From Clostridiales bacterium VE202-21 (GTDB taxonomy: Bacteria > Bacillota > Clostridia > Lachnospirales > Lachnospiraceae), in assembly GCA_000509105.1 (NCBI GenBank), contig BAIF02000040.1:1-64000 (forward strand): a stretch of 64,000 nucleotides of DNA, in the 5' to 3' direction. Below, one piece after another: positions 26,475 through 36,204 of this stretch (positions within the stretch are counted from its first letter, which is position 1; every line of letters starts with the position of its first letter). Made by a program: the position numbers and the translations under genes. The notes under the pieces were generated by a model. The model was not told the DNA's origin, searched no databases, and was given only the letters and a program-made list of their open reading frames with translations.

Positions 26475-29400
26475 ATGAGGGAAAAAAACAAAAAATCACA
26501 AAAAAGGGTTCTGGCACGGATACTGGCATTGATCCTGATATTTACGATGTCTGTCACGCCGATTTCCCCGTTTCTTTCGGAGGTTCAGGCCGCATCCGTT
26601 GAGAATCCATGGGACGGGAAAACGATGACGGTTCCGGATCTGGATGAATACGGAACGTATCTGATCCGCACGGGGGCGGAGCTGGCCTGGTTTGCAGCAG
26701 AAGTAAACCGCGGGAATGGCGAGATAAACGGAAGACTGGAAAACTATATTTACTTGAACAACTATAATACGAACCATAATTGGACGATGATTGGAGATAC
26801 AGAAGAGAATCCCTACAAGGGAAACTTTGACGGAAATGGTCAGAAAGTCGTCTATATGCGGGCCGAAATCACCCAAAAGGATCCCGAACACCGTTATGCG
26901 GGGCTTTTTGGAGTTATTGACGGAGGAAATGTCAAAAATGTGACAGTTCTGGGAAAAGTACTGCAGAATTATGGGAATTACGGACTGATAGGGGGAAGCG
27001 ATGAGCTATATGTCGGCAGCGGCGGTATCGCAGGATATCTGAAGAGCGGGCAGATTACGAATTGTACAAATTATGCGCGGACAACGATGGACGGAGAAGC
27101 TATGTACCGGAATTCAGGCGGTATTGTTGGAATCTGTAAAGGGATAGTGATGCGCTGTACCAATGAAGGAAAGCTGTCTACAATCATTGGTTTTGCCCAG
27201 AATCATGTGGGCGGAATTGCCGGTCTGGTTTACGGAGCAAATGCCCAGGTGACGAATTGTATGAATAGTGCTACTGTACAGGGATACATTTGCGTCGGGG
27301 GTATTGCCGGAGCAGTTAAAGGCGGTTCAGAGATCAATGCAAGCTGTAACTACGGGACAATAAAAGCCAATTCGACTGCCGGCGGAATTGCCGGACGTGT
27401 ATCCACGACAGGTCTGTACACAGATGGAACGGAAAAAGAATGTGCCGTACGTAATGTTTACAGCTTGGGCGATATGGCTACATACGGAACCGGAACAGGT
27501 GCTCAGATGGGCGGTATTGTAGGAGAAGCGGGCTATGACAACTGGACACAGGAGAAACTTCCGCCGAGGCCTGTAATTGAAAACGCCTACTCCACTGTGC
27601 AATTTAGTAATAACATGAATAGCAGGCGGGGGGGGATTATCGGCTATCTGATCAGCGGTGCTTATGGCACCGTTTATGGACTTGCTACTCCGGATAAAGG
27701 TCTGAATCCGGTTGGGGCAACAAGTGACAGGGGCATTCAGATTCTGGGTGAGGCGCTTATGTTAACGGAAGCAGAATTGAAGAGCGCGGGAATGATTGAA
27801 AAACTAGGCAATGGCTTCACTATGGCCGATACCTATGATATCCAGAACAATGGTTATCCGAAGTTGGTATGGCAGGGTCTTCCGTCTGCGCTGCTGTCTG
27901 CAATCGATGATTCCCTGATGGAGCTGAATGGCTGGCTGACAGCGGCAAACCGGAAAAAATATGGAAAAAATTATCCTCGGATTGAAAAATTAGTCAAAGA
28001 TTATAAGGACAAATTGGGAGCAGTTATAAACCAGGAAGAGTTGGATACGGTCATGGAGGAGGCACGCGGAAAGCTGAAAGAAGTGAAACCGGGAATCGAT
28101 GCGGATAATGAATTAATGGAAGCGATTGATAACAGCATAATAGCGCTGGAGAATTATCGGAGCAGGCTCATTGATAAGCATCCTGATCTGACAGAAGGGC
28201 AGAAGCAGAATCTGGATTCTGTAGTGAGCGATTACCGTAAAAAAATGAATGCGGCTGAGACACCAGAGGAGGTGCGCCTGCTGCTCAGGGACGGACGAGA
28301 TACGCTGGATGCAAGAATTGCAGGTTTTGAGGCAGATAAGAGGCTGGAAGAATTACGGGCAGATGCTATCCAGCAAATGACGGATTACCGTGCAGATGAA
28401 AGTTACGACAGTCTCTGGATGTTTAAGATTCGTTTAGCACGTGAGAAAGCCTTGGAAGTGATTACACAGGCGAAAACGGCTGCGGAAGTTACAAGCGGCC
28501 TGGCAGAAGGGCAAAATAGTATTGATGCGGTGATCGACCAGATTCCTGAGGCAGGTGCATGGGATGGTAAGACCCTGACTGAGCCGGCAGTGAGTGAACG
28601 GGGGATTTATCAGATTACGAGTGGAAGTGAGCTGGCTTGGTTTGCAAATCAGGTAAACACCGTGCAAGATGCAGAGGGGATCAGCGGCGAACTGTGTAAT
28701 GACATCAGTCTCGGTTTTAAAAACTGGAAACCGATTGGCAATACAAAAGCATATACAGGAAGCTTTGACGGTAAGGGATACCAGATCAGGGGGCTTTTTA
28801 TTGAACGGGCAGATATTTATTCGGGACTGTTCGGTCAGCTGCGCGGCAAAAACCAGGTGATTCAGAACCTTTCGGTTTCGGGTACAATTCAGGCAGATGG
28901 CAAAGTGGATTATGCAGGAGGGGTTGCAGCCTATGTGTATGGAGCCGATTCAGCTAACCAGAGCCAGATGATAAACTGCCATAGCAGCGTCAGCATCAGA
29001 CAGGATCAGATAAAGGCCTTAGGAGGCGGATCCGGTGGTATTGTAGGTTATGCGGCCAATGTGGCTGTATCAAACTGTTCAAACACCGGATCTGTGGTCA
29101 TAGGTCCTGCGGGAAAAGGCGGGATCAGCTATGCGGCAGGCGGCCTGATTGGACAAATTGGACCTTCTGTCAGATTACAGACCAGTTATAATGCAGGAAC
29201 TGTACAGTCAAGCCATACAGCAGGCGGTTTGGCGGGGGCAGTCGGCGGTAGAGGATCCGAAATCTATTCAAGTTATAATTGCGGAGAAATTTCTGCTAAG
29301 TATAATTCAGGCGGCCTGGTTGGCGGTGCTTTTACAGGATCCAGTATCAAATGGTGCTACACTTCCGGTTCTGTTAATCTGAATGAATCGGGCTTAAAAG

Positions 29401-29654
29401 CAGGGGCAATATTTGGAGATTTCAATCCGGGTGATTATGAGGTGTTATATGCACTGAAACGTAGTGACTCTCAGAAGATTGACCTGGTTGGCGGGTCAGA
29501 AGATTTCTCAGCGTCAGGAAGATTTCTGGAGTCGGACGCGTTGCACAGTGACGATGCGCTAAATGCTGAACGGGGGCGGCAGCTGCTTTATCCGGGATTA
29601 CCTGGAATATCAGAACGGCTATCCGATCCTGAGCTGGCAGATAACGGTGGATGA
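26475..29654 (+). CDS. GLUG-repeat surface protein, N-terminal part (frameshifted)
   Basis: This is the front of a secreted, membrane-anchored protein. A signal peptide (about residues 10-39, cut after VQA) is followed by a GLUG-type beta-helix region (about 45-470, with repeats like GGIAGLVYGANAQVTNCMNS), a helical FIVAR-like stretch (about 475-690) and a second GLUG region (about 695-1010). Reading is lost at the five-G run 29572-29576. With four G it would continue as ERGGSCFIRDYLEYQNGYPI, a normal close to such a domain, into the next entry. GLUG domains occur in adhesins and surface enzymes. AGGAGG precedes the start. The gene stands directly after the MoxR trio. Confidence 0.8.
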   Translation: MREKNKKSQKRVLARILALILIFTMSVTPISPFLSEVQAASVENPWDGKTMTVPDLDEYGTYLIRTGAELAWFAAEVNRGNGEINGRLENYIYLNNYNTNHNWTMIGDTEENPYKGNFDGNGQKVVYMRAEITQKDPEHRYAGLFGVIDGGNVKNVTVLGKVLQNYGNYGLIGGSDELYVGSGGIAGYLKSGQITNCTNYARTTMDGEAMYRNSGGIVGICKGIVMRCTNEGKLSTIIGFAQNHVGGIAGLVYGANAQVTNCMNSATVQGYICVGGIAGAVKGGSEINASCNYGTIKANSTAGGIAGRVSTTGLYTDGTEKECAVRNVYSLGDMATYGTGTGAQMGGIVGEAGYDNWTQEKLPPRPVIENAYSTVQFSNNMNSRRGGIIGYLISGAYGTVYGLATPDKGLNPVGATSDRGIQILGEALMLTEAELKSAGMIEKLGNGFTMADTYDIQNNGYPKLVWQGLPSALLSAIDDSLMELNGWLTAANRKKYGKNYPRIEKLVKDYKDKLGAVINQEELDTVMEEARGKLKEVKPGIDADNELMEAIDNSIIALENYRSRLIDKHPDLTEGQKQNLDSVVSDYRKKMNAAETPEEVRLLLRDGRDTLDARIAGFEADKRLEELRADAIQQMTDYRADESYDSLWMFKIRLAREKALEVITQAKTAAEVTSGLAEGQNSIDAVIDQIPEAGAWDGKTLTEPAVSERGIYQITSGSELAWFANQVNTVQDAEGISGELCNDISLGFKNWKPIGNTKAYTGSFDGKGYQIRGLFIERADIYSGLFGQLRGKNQVIQNLSVSGTIQADGKVDYAGGVAAYVYGADSANQSQMINCHSSVSIRQDQIKALGGGSGGIVGYAANVAVSNCSNTGSVVIGPAGKGGISYAAGGLIGQIGPSVRLQTSYNAGTVQSSHTAGGLAGAVGGRGSEIYSSYNCGEISAKYNSGGLVGGAFTGSSIKWCYTSGSVNLNESGLKAGAIFGDFNPGDYEVLYALKRSDSQKIDLVGGSEDFSASGRFLESDALHSDDALNAERGRQLLYPGLPGISERLSDPELADNGG

Positions 29655-31413
29655 TTTTAGGACAGGAGCGGTTTCAGCACTTCAGAACTATAAAAAAGCA
29701 GAAGATTACAGTGGGGAAAACTGGAGTATTATTCAGCAGCTGATTGAGGAAGGAACGGCACAGATTCAGGAAGCAGAGGATATTGAGACAATTAACGCGG
29801 CATTAACCCAGGCAAGGAATATGATTGACGAGGTTGAAACAAAGGCCGAGTCCAATGATCGGGAGCTGCAGGCAGCTAAAGATAATGCCATCTATGAAAT
29901 TGAACACTACGTAGATCTCAGTGAGTACCGTGATGAGGAAAAAACAAAGATTCTGAAGTATATTGAAGAAGCGAGAAAGTATATTTTAATGTCGCTTGAC
30001 CTGGAAGAGGTCACCCGTCATTTGAATGAAGCGAAGGCAAATATCGACTATGAAGAAACAGCGTGGGAGCATGAGTATAATGAGAATCGGAAAGCCGCAG
30101 AGGAGGTTGAGACTTATATCGGAGAGATTGGTGAGGTAATATATATACCTTATGTGAAAACGTCAATTCAGACTGCAAGAAGTGCTTACGACAAGTTAAC
30201 AGACAGGCAGAAAGAACTGGTAACAAACGTCCAGGTACTGCTGGATGCGGAAGCTGAATGGGAAAAGCTGGAAGAAGAGTATGAGGCCACAGAAATGGAT
30301 AAGGAGATGGCTGCTATAGTTGACGAACTTATTGAAGCAATTGGTGAAGTAACCGCGGACAGCAAAGAGGCCATTGATGCGGCCCGAAATGCATTCGATG
30401 CACTAACAGAAAACCAGAAAGTACTTGTCAGCTATCCTGGAAAACTGACCGAGGCAGAAGCGGCATACAATAAGCTGTGTGCATCTGTTGTTGCGGGGAT
30501 GATCGCGGCAATCGGGGACATTACCATGGACAAATGGGATGTGATAGCAGAGGCTCAGAGGGCATATGACGAATTGACAGATGACCAGAAGGCCCTTGTG
30601 AATGATTATCCGGTTCTTCAAAATGCAATAGCAACCTACCAGAACCTTACAGTGGCACAGAATGTAATTGAAATGATAGAAGCAATAGGAGATGTGACAC
30701 TGGAAAGCCGTAATGTTATTATGGCTGCAATCAGCGCCTATAATGGGCTGTCCGGGGCTCAGCAGGAGCTTGTACACAATTACGACATGCTGGAAGCAGC
30801 GACAATTCTCTACGAATCGCTGTCAGCTATCCAGCAGGTAATAAAAATGATCGACCAGATCGGAACGGTAAGCCAGACAAGCGGTCCCCAATTGGAGGCT
30901 GCACGCAGTGCCTACAATAACCTGACACCGGATGAGCAGAGAAGAATCACCAACCTGTCTGTACTGGAGAATGCCGAGGCAGCATTTGCAGCATTGGAAA
31001 CTCCTGAGGTAGATAATAATGACACACCGGAGGAAATTCCAACGAATGACAAAACGCTGCAAGAGGCCAATAAGAACAACGGGGATGGCGGCTCAGGGAC
31101 GGAGAACGGAGAAACATCCGGCGGGGAAGAAGATAAAGAGAACAAAGAAGAGACAGCAGAGGCCGGTGTGGGAGTAGATGATAACGATGACCAGGATGGA
31201 GGGCTTCCCTCCTGGCTGGAGGATGAACTGGACGGAACAAATACAGAAGAGACAGCGAATCTTGCAGCAGAACAAAAAAAGACAGCGGCACGGAAGCGTT
31301 TCCTGCTGGTTCTTGGAATCATCCTGGCTGTATGTATGGTAACGACAGGAACGTTTGCTGTTGCTCTTCGCAAGTCAGCACACAAGCGAAAGGAAAAGAG
31401 AGTTCATTTTTAA
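29563..31413 (+). CDS. GLUG-repeat surface protein, C-terminal helical-repeat and anchor part (frameshifted)
   Basis: This is the continuation of the preceding frame; valid sense starts near 29577. After the end of the GLUG domain (NGYPILSWQ) comes a long alpha-helical section. At its core are five tandem repeats of 52-58 residues with the pattern AIGDVTLESRNVIMAA, then a YxxLTxxQxxLVxN motif and an Ala/Glu-rich helix (about 30105-31000). An acidic low-complexity linker, one hydrophobic helix (FLLVLGIILAVCMVTTGTFAVAL) and a basic tail anchor the protein in the membrane. The helical repeats form a stalk-like region. The whole protein would have about 1640 residues. The ligand is unknown. Confidence 0.8.
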   Translation: MLNGGGSCFIRDYLEYQNGYPILSWQITVDDFRTGAVSALQNYKKAEDYSGENWSIIQQLIEEGTAQIQEAEDIETINAALTQARNMIDEVETKAESNDRELQAAKDNAIYEIEHYVDLSEYRDEEKTKILKYIEEARKYILMSLDLEEVTRHLNEAKANIDYEETAWEHEYNENRKAAEEVETYIGEIGEVIYIPYVKTSIQTARSAYDKLTDRQKELVTNVQVLLDAEAEWEKLEEEYEATEMDKEMAAIVDELIEAIGEVTADSKEAIDAARNAFDALTENQKVLVSYPGKLTEAEAAYNKLCASVVAGMIAAIGDITMDKWDVIAEAQRAYDELTDDQKALVNDYPVLQNAIATYQNLTVAQNVIEMIEAIGDVTLESRNVIMAAISAYNGLSGAQQELVHNYDMLEAATILYESLSAIQQVIKMIDQIGTVSQTSGPQLEAARSAYNNLTPDEQRRITNLSVLENAEAAFAALETPEVDNNDTPEEIPTNDKTLQEANKNNGDGGSGTENGETSGGEEDKENKEETAEAGVGVDDNDDQDGGLPSWLEDELDGTNTEETANLAAEQKKTAARKRFLLVLGIILAVCMVTTGTFAVALRKSAHKRKEKRVHF

Positions 31414-31445
31414 TGGCTTTTGAAAAAAGAGGGAGTGTTCTAAAG

Positions 31446-32840
31446 ATGAATAGAATGTATAGAAATATAGAAAAAAGGGTGCTGCATAAAGTACTGGCGG
31501 TATTTTTGCTCCTGGCAGCAGCGGTTACCGCCGCCTATCCGAGGACAGTAACCGCTTACGCGGCTGAGAACTCAGTGGCAGAATTGCGTGGGATGCAGGA
31601 TATGATTTTAAACTGGAAATATGCGAATGGCGGTGAAAATCAGATTTTAGCCGGAGATCTGCTGGATGGTGCAGGAGAGGGCGGCAGTGACTGGATTGCC
31701 TTTAATATCAGCAGAATGGGTGTAGAAGATAACCAGGCTGCATATTTGAGCAGGCTGCAGGACGTGGTGGAAAAATTATATCAGGATACGGAAGGCAATG
31801 GAAAAAAGTATCGTTTGTCAGATATATACCGGATGATTATTACTATTAAAGCGTGCGGCGGAAATCCCGAAGCATTCGGTAAAGATCCGGAGGGGAATTC
31901 CATTAATCTGTTAGATGACGGCATCTGGAACAGTATATGGGGAGACCCGGGAAAGCAGGGAATCAACGGTTACATCTGGGCGCTGATGGCTGTTGACAGC
32001 AAAGCATGGGAAGAGCCCCAGGATGCAGAATGGACAAGAGAGAAGCTTGTAACCTCCATTTTATCCAGACAGCTGGAAGACGGAGGATTCGGTTTGATTA
32101 AGACAGATGCATCGGATGTGGATCTGACTTCCATGGCATTGACCGCACTGGCGCCTTATGCAGGTTCAGAAGTACAGTATACATTTACAAGTGAAACAAC
32201 CGGCCAGACAGTCACAGAAACCGTGGATAAAGCGGCAGAAGCAGCATTTACCTGTATTTCCGGTATGCAGCATGAAGACGGCAGTATGGTCACTTATGAG
32301 CAGCGGACATCTGAAAGCACCAGCTGGGCTTTGATGGCCCTGGCTTCATGGGGGCGTGATCCTGATACTGACGAACAGTTTATAAAGAATGGCAATACTT
32401 TGCTGGACGGATTGAGACAATTCCAGTTGGAAGACGGCAGTATCGTTCACAGTTTGGATGCAGAGAAAGAGGAAACCGAAGGAAATAATATGGCCGGCTA
32501 TCAGGCCATGTACGGTCTGGAAGCTGTCTGCCGCCTGAAGGAAGGAAAATGTAACACCTTCGATCTGTCGGATGCCCCGACGGTTTCTGCAGAGGAGATA
32601 GAGAAAGCAGGCAACTCTCTGCCTGAGCTGAAAGCAGACCAGGAAAAAAGCGGCGAAGAGGCGCTGGAAGATACGAAAAACCGTACAGCTCTTATCACTG
32701 CAGGTATCGCTGCAGTGATTGTGCTGATCGTAATGATTTTTATAATTATGATGCTCAATAACCGCAAAAAGAAAAAAATGTTATCTGATCCTGATTCTGA
32801 CAACAGTATAAGTACAGATGACGACGATGATGACTGGTAG
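31446..32840 (+). CDS. Membrane-anchored alpha/alpha-barrel protein resembling the N-terminal domain of intrinsic factor/transcobalamin
   Basis: The 464-residue protein has a signal peptide (about 13-40, cut near AYAAEN), a helical domain with prenyltransferase/squalene-oxidase-type repeats (SRQLEDGGFGLIKTDASDVD at about 206; GMQHEDGSMVTYEQRTSEST at about 277; FQLEDGSIVHSLDAE at about 325), one membrane helix (about 420-442) and a Lys then Asp-rich tail. This alpha6/alpha6-barrel fold is that of the cobalamin-binding N-terminal domain of intrinsic factor and transcobalamin. The next gene supplies the matching C-terminal beta domain (DUF4430). With the riboswitch and the ECF genes, a role as extracellular corrinoid receptor is likely but inferred. 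Start 31446 follows GAGGGAG. Confidence 0.8.
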   Translation: MNRMYRNIEKRVLHKVLAVFLLLAAAVTAAYPRTVTAYAAENSVAELRGMQDMILNWKYANGGENQILAGDLLDGAGEGGSDWIAFNISRMGVEDNQAAYLSRLQDVVEKLYQDTEGNGKKYRLSDIYRMIITIKACGGNPEAFGKDPEGNSINLLDDGIWNSIWGDPGKQGINGYIWALMAVDSKAWEEPQDAEWTREKLVTSILSRQLEDGGFGLIKTDASDVDLTSMALTALAPYAGSEVQYTFTSETTGQTVTETVDKAAEAAFTCISGMQHEDGSMVTYEQRTSESTSWALMALASWGRDPDTDEQFIKNGNTLLDGLRQFQLEDGSIVHSLDAEKEETEGNNMAGYQAMYGLEAVCRLKEGKCNTFDLSDAPTVSAEEIEKAGNSLPELKADQEKSGEEALEDTKNRTALITAGIAAVIVLIVMIFIIMMLNNRKKKKMLSDPDSDNSISTDDDDDDW

Positions 32841-32867
32841 AAACGGCGGGAGAAATGAGGGAAAGAT

Positions 32868-33440
32868 TTGAAAAAGAATATTATAATGATTGGTGTTGTG
32901 ATACTGCTGGTGGCAATTCTGGCTTCCGGCACGAAAATCCAGTCTGTTGACGAGTATTATCTGACCCATATGGAGGACATCAAAAAGGACTCGGAAACGG
33001 TGACCATCAGTATCCGCTGTGACACGGTCCTGGATAACTGGGACAAGCTGGACCCACAGCTGCGTGATGAGAAGTATGTGCCTTCTGACGGTGTCATCCT
33101 GCCGGAAACTACTTATGTCCTCCGGCCGGGGGACACGGCATTTGATATTCTGAACCGGGTCTGCCGTTACAACAAGATTCAGATGGAGTATCAGGGGATT
33201 GAGAACAATGCATACGGCAGCGCGTATATTAAGGGGATCAATTATCTCTACGAGTTTTCCTGCGGAAAGTTGTCCGGATGGATGTTCAGGGTAAACGGAG
33301 ATTATCCGGGAAAAGGATGCAGTACCTACGAGATGAAAAATCATGATAAAATCGAGTGGATCTATACCTGTGACCTGGGCAGAGATGTAGGGAACGAATA
33401 CAATGGTGCAGATATGCAGAAAGAGAAGGATAAGTCATGA
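32868..33440 (+). CDS. DUF4430 protein, transcobalamin C-terminal-like domain, membrane-tethered
   Basis: The 190-residue protein begins at a TTG codon with GAGGGAAAG just upstream. An N-terminal hydrophobic helix (about 4-21) carries it across the membrane. The rest is one DUF4430 domain: ETTYVLRPGDTAFDILNRVC, then GINYLYEFSCGKLSGWMFRV, NGDYPGKGC and a closing HDKIEWIYTCDLG. Both GWMFRVNG and the GD-x-I-like end are hallmark positions. DUF4430 matches the beta domain of intrinsic factor and transcobalamin. It lies directly behind the alpha-barrel gene and overlaps the ECF T gene by four bases, so the three are translated together. Its use in cobalamin capture is a strong contextual inference. 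Confidence 0.85.
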   Translation: MKKNIIMIGVVILLVAILASGTKIQSVDEYYLTHMEDIKKDSETVTISIRCDTVLDNWDKLDPQLRDEKYVPSDGVILPETTYVLRPGDTAFDILNRVCRYNKIQMEYQGIENNAYGSAYIKGINYLYEFSCGKLSGWMFRVNGDYPGKGCSTYEMKNHDKIEWIYTCDLGRDVGNEYNGADMQKEKDKS

Positions 33441-34318
33441 ATGGATTTGAAAGCTTTCATCCGGCAGTGCTGTTTATATATTATATTCTGGTAGTTTGTT
33501 TTTCTATGGTAAGCAGGCATCCGGTGGTCATTTTTGCGTCACTGGCCGGCGGATTCCTGTTCTTCGGGGCCTTAAACGGCCTTCGGAAAACGCTTAAGGA
33601 ACTGTTATTTTCGCTCTGCCTGTTTGTGCCAATGGCAGTGACCAATCCAATATTTGTCCATAATGGAGAGACAATTTTATTTTTCATGAATGATAATCCA
33701 GTGACGCTGGAGGCTTTTATCTATGGAGGAGCGGCATCGCTGATGATTGTAAGCGTCCTGCTGTGGTGCAGGTGCTACAGTGCCGTTCTGACCACGGATA
33801 AATTCCTTTATCTGTTTGGAAAGGTGATTCCTAAGCTGGGGCTGATTCTTTCTATGGCGTTTCGTTTTATTCCCCTGTTTAAATATCAGATCCGAAAGAT
33901 CAACCAGTCCCAGAAGACGATGGGGCTTTATGCTACGGACAGTGTACCTGACAGGATAAAAGGCGGGATACGCGTGTTTGACAGTCTAGTGTCCTGGTCC
34001 ATGGAGAACTCTATTGACACGGCAGATGCGATGAAAGCCAGGGGCTACGGTCTTCATGGGCGGACAAATTTTTCTTTGTTCCGTTTTAAAAGGAGAGACG
34101 GAATTCTTCTTGGAAGTATAGGCTGCTTCACGGTTTTAATCCTGGCCAGCTTTGCGGCGGGGGGCTTTGCTTTCTATTATTATCCCTATGTGGCGCAGCT
34201 GCAGCGGGGGCCGCTGGATATCGTAAGGTATCTGATTATTTTTGCTTTTTATCTTATACCGGGCATCATAGAGGCCAGAGGGAAACTGACCGGAAAATAT
34301 CTGAGGTCGAAAATCTGA
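33437..34318 (+). CDS. ECF transporter T component (EcfT/CbiQ family)
   Basis: EcfT is the membrane coupling subunit that links the ATPases of an energy-coupling-factor importer to the substrate-binding S component. The 293-residue chain has five to six hydrophobic helices and the EcfT signature MKARGYG at about residue 203, within the coupling-helix region. It overlaps the DUF4430 gene by ATGA. The dedicated A and S genes follow, so this is a group I type, single-substrate ECF system rather than the shared housekeeping module. Given riboswitch control, the substrate is probably cobalamin or another corrinoid. Confidence 0.92.
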   Translation: MNGFESFHPAVLFIYYILVVCFSMVSRHPVVIFASLAGGFLFFGALNGLRKTLKELLFSLCLFVPMAVTNPIFVHNGETILFFMNDNPVTLEAFIYGGAASLMIVSVLLWCRCYSAVLTTDKFLYLFGKVIPKLGLILSMAFRFIPLFKYQIRKINQSQKTMGLYATDSVPDRIKGGIRVFDSLVSWSMENSIDTADAMKARGYGLHGRTNFSLFRFKRRDGILLGSIGCFTVLILASFAAGGFAFYYYPYVAQLQRGPLDIVRYLIIFAFYLIPGIIEARGKLTGKYLRSKI

Positions 34319-34467
34319 TTTTTCAGGGTGCAAAGACGGCCTTATGAAAAAAGATTGAAAACACTTTTTATAATTAGTAAAAGTAATAGGTTTTTAAAAT
34401 TTTAAAGAGTGCACAAACGGCCCTGCTTTGTATGTCAGGGATAATGAAACTAAAGGAGAATCGTAAC

Positions 34468-36204
34468 ATGGAATTACTGAAAGTAGAGAATCTAACCTTT
34501 ACCTATCCAAAGCAGGCAAAGGACACCAGCAGGATGGCTCCGGCGCTGGAAGATGTCTCATTCGAGATACAGGAAGGGGAATTTATAGTTGTCTGCGGGG
34601 AGTCGGGATGCGGGAAGACGACTCTGCTTCGGCTCTTGAAGAGGGAACTGGCCCCTGCAGGGGATATTACAGGAAAGATCTGGTTCTGCGGTGTAGAGCA
34701 GAAGCAGCTCTCTGAGCGGGAGGCCGCTTGTGATATCGGATATGTTCTCCAGAATCCGGAGAACCAGACTGTCACAGATAAGGTGTGGCATGAGCTGGCC
34801 TTTGGCCTGGAGAATATGGGTGTGCCGACGCCCGTGATCCGCAGGAGGGTGGCTGAGATGGCCTGCTTTTTTGGGATTGATGACTGGTACCGGAAGAAGA
34901 CGACGGAACTGTCCGGCGGGCAGAAGCAGCTGCTGAACCTGGCTTCGATTATGGCGATGCAGCCTAAGCTTCTGATACTGGATGAGCCTACCAGCCAGCT
35001 GGATCCGATTGCGGCTTCAGACTTCATCAATACACTGGTGAAGATCAATAAAGATCTGGGCCTGACGATTTTGCTGACGGAGCACCGCCTTGAGGAGGTT
35101 TTCCCTGTGGCAGACAGGGCTTTTATTATGGACAAAGGGAAAATGCTTCTGATGGAATCCCCAAGGGAAGCAGGGAGAGACTTGAAATGCCTGAACGCAG
35201 ACCACAAAATGCTTCTGGGACTGCCCAGTGCCCTTCGGATATATCACGGGCTGGATGCACGGGATGCCGAATGTCCTCTGACCGTACGGGATGGCAGAAG
35301 CTTTCTGGAAGAATATTATGATAATGAAATAAAAAGGCTGCACCGGGAAACGGACAGTACCCATGGAAAACAGATTACCATGCGTATGAAGGATGTGTGC
35401 TTCCGATATGAGAAAGATCTGCCTGATGTGCTGGAAGGCGTAGAGCTGACAGTTTACGAAGGGGAGATAGTCAGTATTCTGGGCGGCAACGGGTCCGGTA
35501 AGACGACTCTGTTAAGCGTAATTTCAGGAACCTATAAGCCATACAGGGGAAAGCTTGAAGTATTTGGAAAAAGAATACATAAGTATAGCGGTAGGGAATT
35601 ATATGTGAAGAATCTGGCCTCTCTTCCACAGAATCCGCAGACCGTTTTTATTAAGATGACTGTCCGGGAGGATTATGATGAAATCCGTCATGTAATGGGA
35701 TACAGCGAGGCCGAGATGAAGGAAAAGATTGAAGAAACAGCAGAGCTCATGGGAATCAGTCATCTGCTGGACCGGCATCCTTATGACTTAAGCGGCGGTG
35801 AGCAGCAGAAGGCCGCGATCGGCAAAGTGCTTCTCCTTCAGCCACGGTTCCTGCTTCTGGATGAGCCGACAAAAGGGATTGATGCATGGTCAAAAATGCA
35901 GTTGCAGAAGCTTTTAAAGGGATTAAAGCAGAGGGGAATTTCCATTTTAATGGTCACGCATGATGTAGAATTTGCGGCAGGAGTATCAGATCGGTGCGGA
36001 CTGTTTTTCGACCATGAGATTACATCTGTGGACACTCCGGAAGAGTTTTTCTGCAATAATAATTATTATACCACGGCGGCAAACCGGATCTCCAGACAGA
36101 GATACGAGAACGCAGTGACCTGTGAGGATGTCATTGAGCTGTGCAGACAGAACGGACGGATACAGAAGGAGGGGAAACGCATATGCGGGAAAGTGACGGC
36201 ATAA
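34468..36204 (+). CDS. Fused ECF transporter ATPase (EcfA-EcfA' in one chain)
   Basis: The 578-residue protein contains two ABC ATPase domains. The first has Walker A GESGCGKTT (about 38-46), signature LSGGQKQ and Walker B LLILDEPTSQLD. The second, from about 315, has GGNGSGKTT, LSGGEQQK and FLLLDEPTKGID. Such fused ATPases power ECF importers from the cytoplasmic face. The start at 34468 is set by AAAGGAG nine bases upstream. It follows the T component after a 149-base AT-rich gap and overlaps the S component by 22 bases. Confidence 0.93.
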   Translation: MELLKVENLTFTYPKQAKDTSRMAPALEDVSFEIQEGEFIVVCGESGCGKTTLLRLLKRELAPAGDITGKIWFCGVEQKQLSEREAACDIGYVLQNPENQTVTDKVWHELAFGLENMGVPTPVIRRRVAEMACFFGIDDWYRKKTTELSGGQKQLLNLASIMAMQPKLLILDEPTSQLDPIAASDFINTLVKINKDLGLTILLTEHRLEEVFPVADRAFIMDKGKMLLMESPREAGRDLKCLNADHKMLLGLPSALRIYHGLDARDAECPLTVRDGRSFLEEYYDNEIKRLHRETDSTHGKQITMRMKDVCFRYEKDLPDVLEGVELTVYEGEIVSILGGNGSGKTTLLSVISGTYKPYRGKLEVFGKRIHKYSGRELYVKNLASLPQNPQTVFIKMTVREDYDEIRHVMGYSEAEMKEKIEETAELMGISHLLDRHPYDLSGGEQQKAAIGKVLLLQPRFLLLDEPTKGIDAWSKMQLQKLLKGLKQRGISILMVTHDVEFAAGVSDRCGLFFDHEITSVDTPEEFFCNNNYYTTAANRISRQRYENAVTCEDVIELCRQNGRIQKEGKRICGKVTA

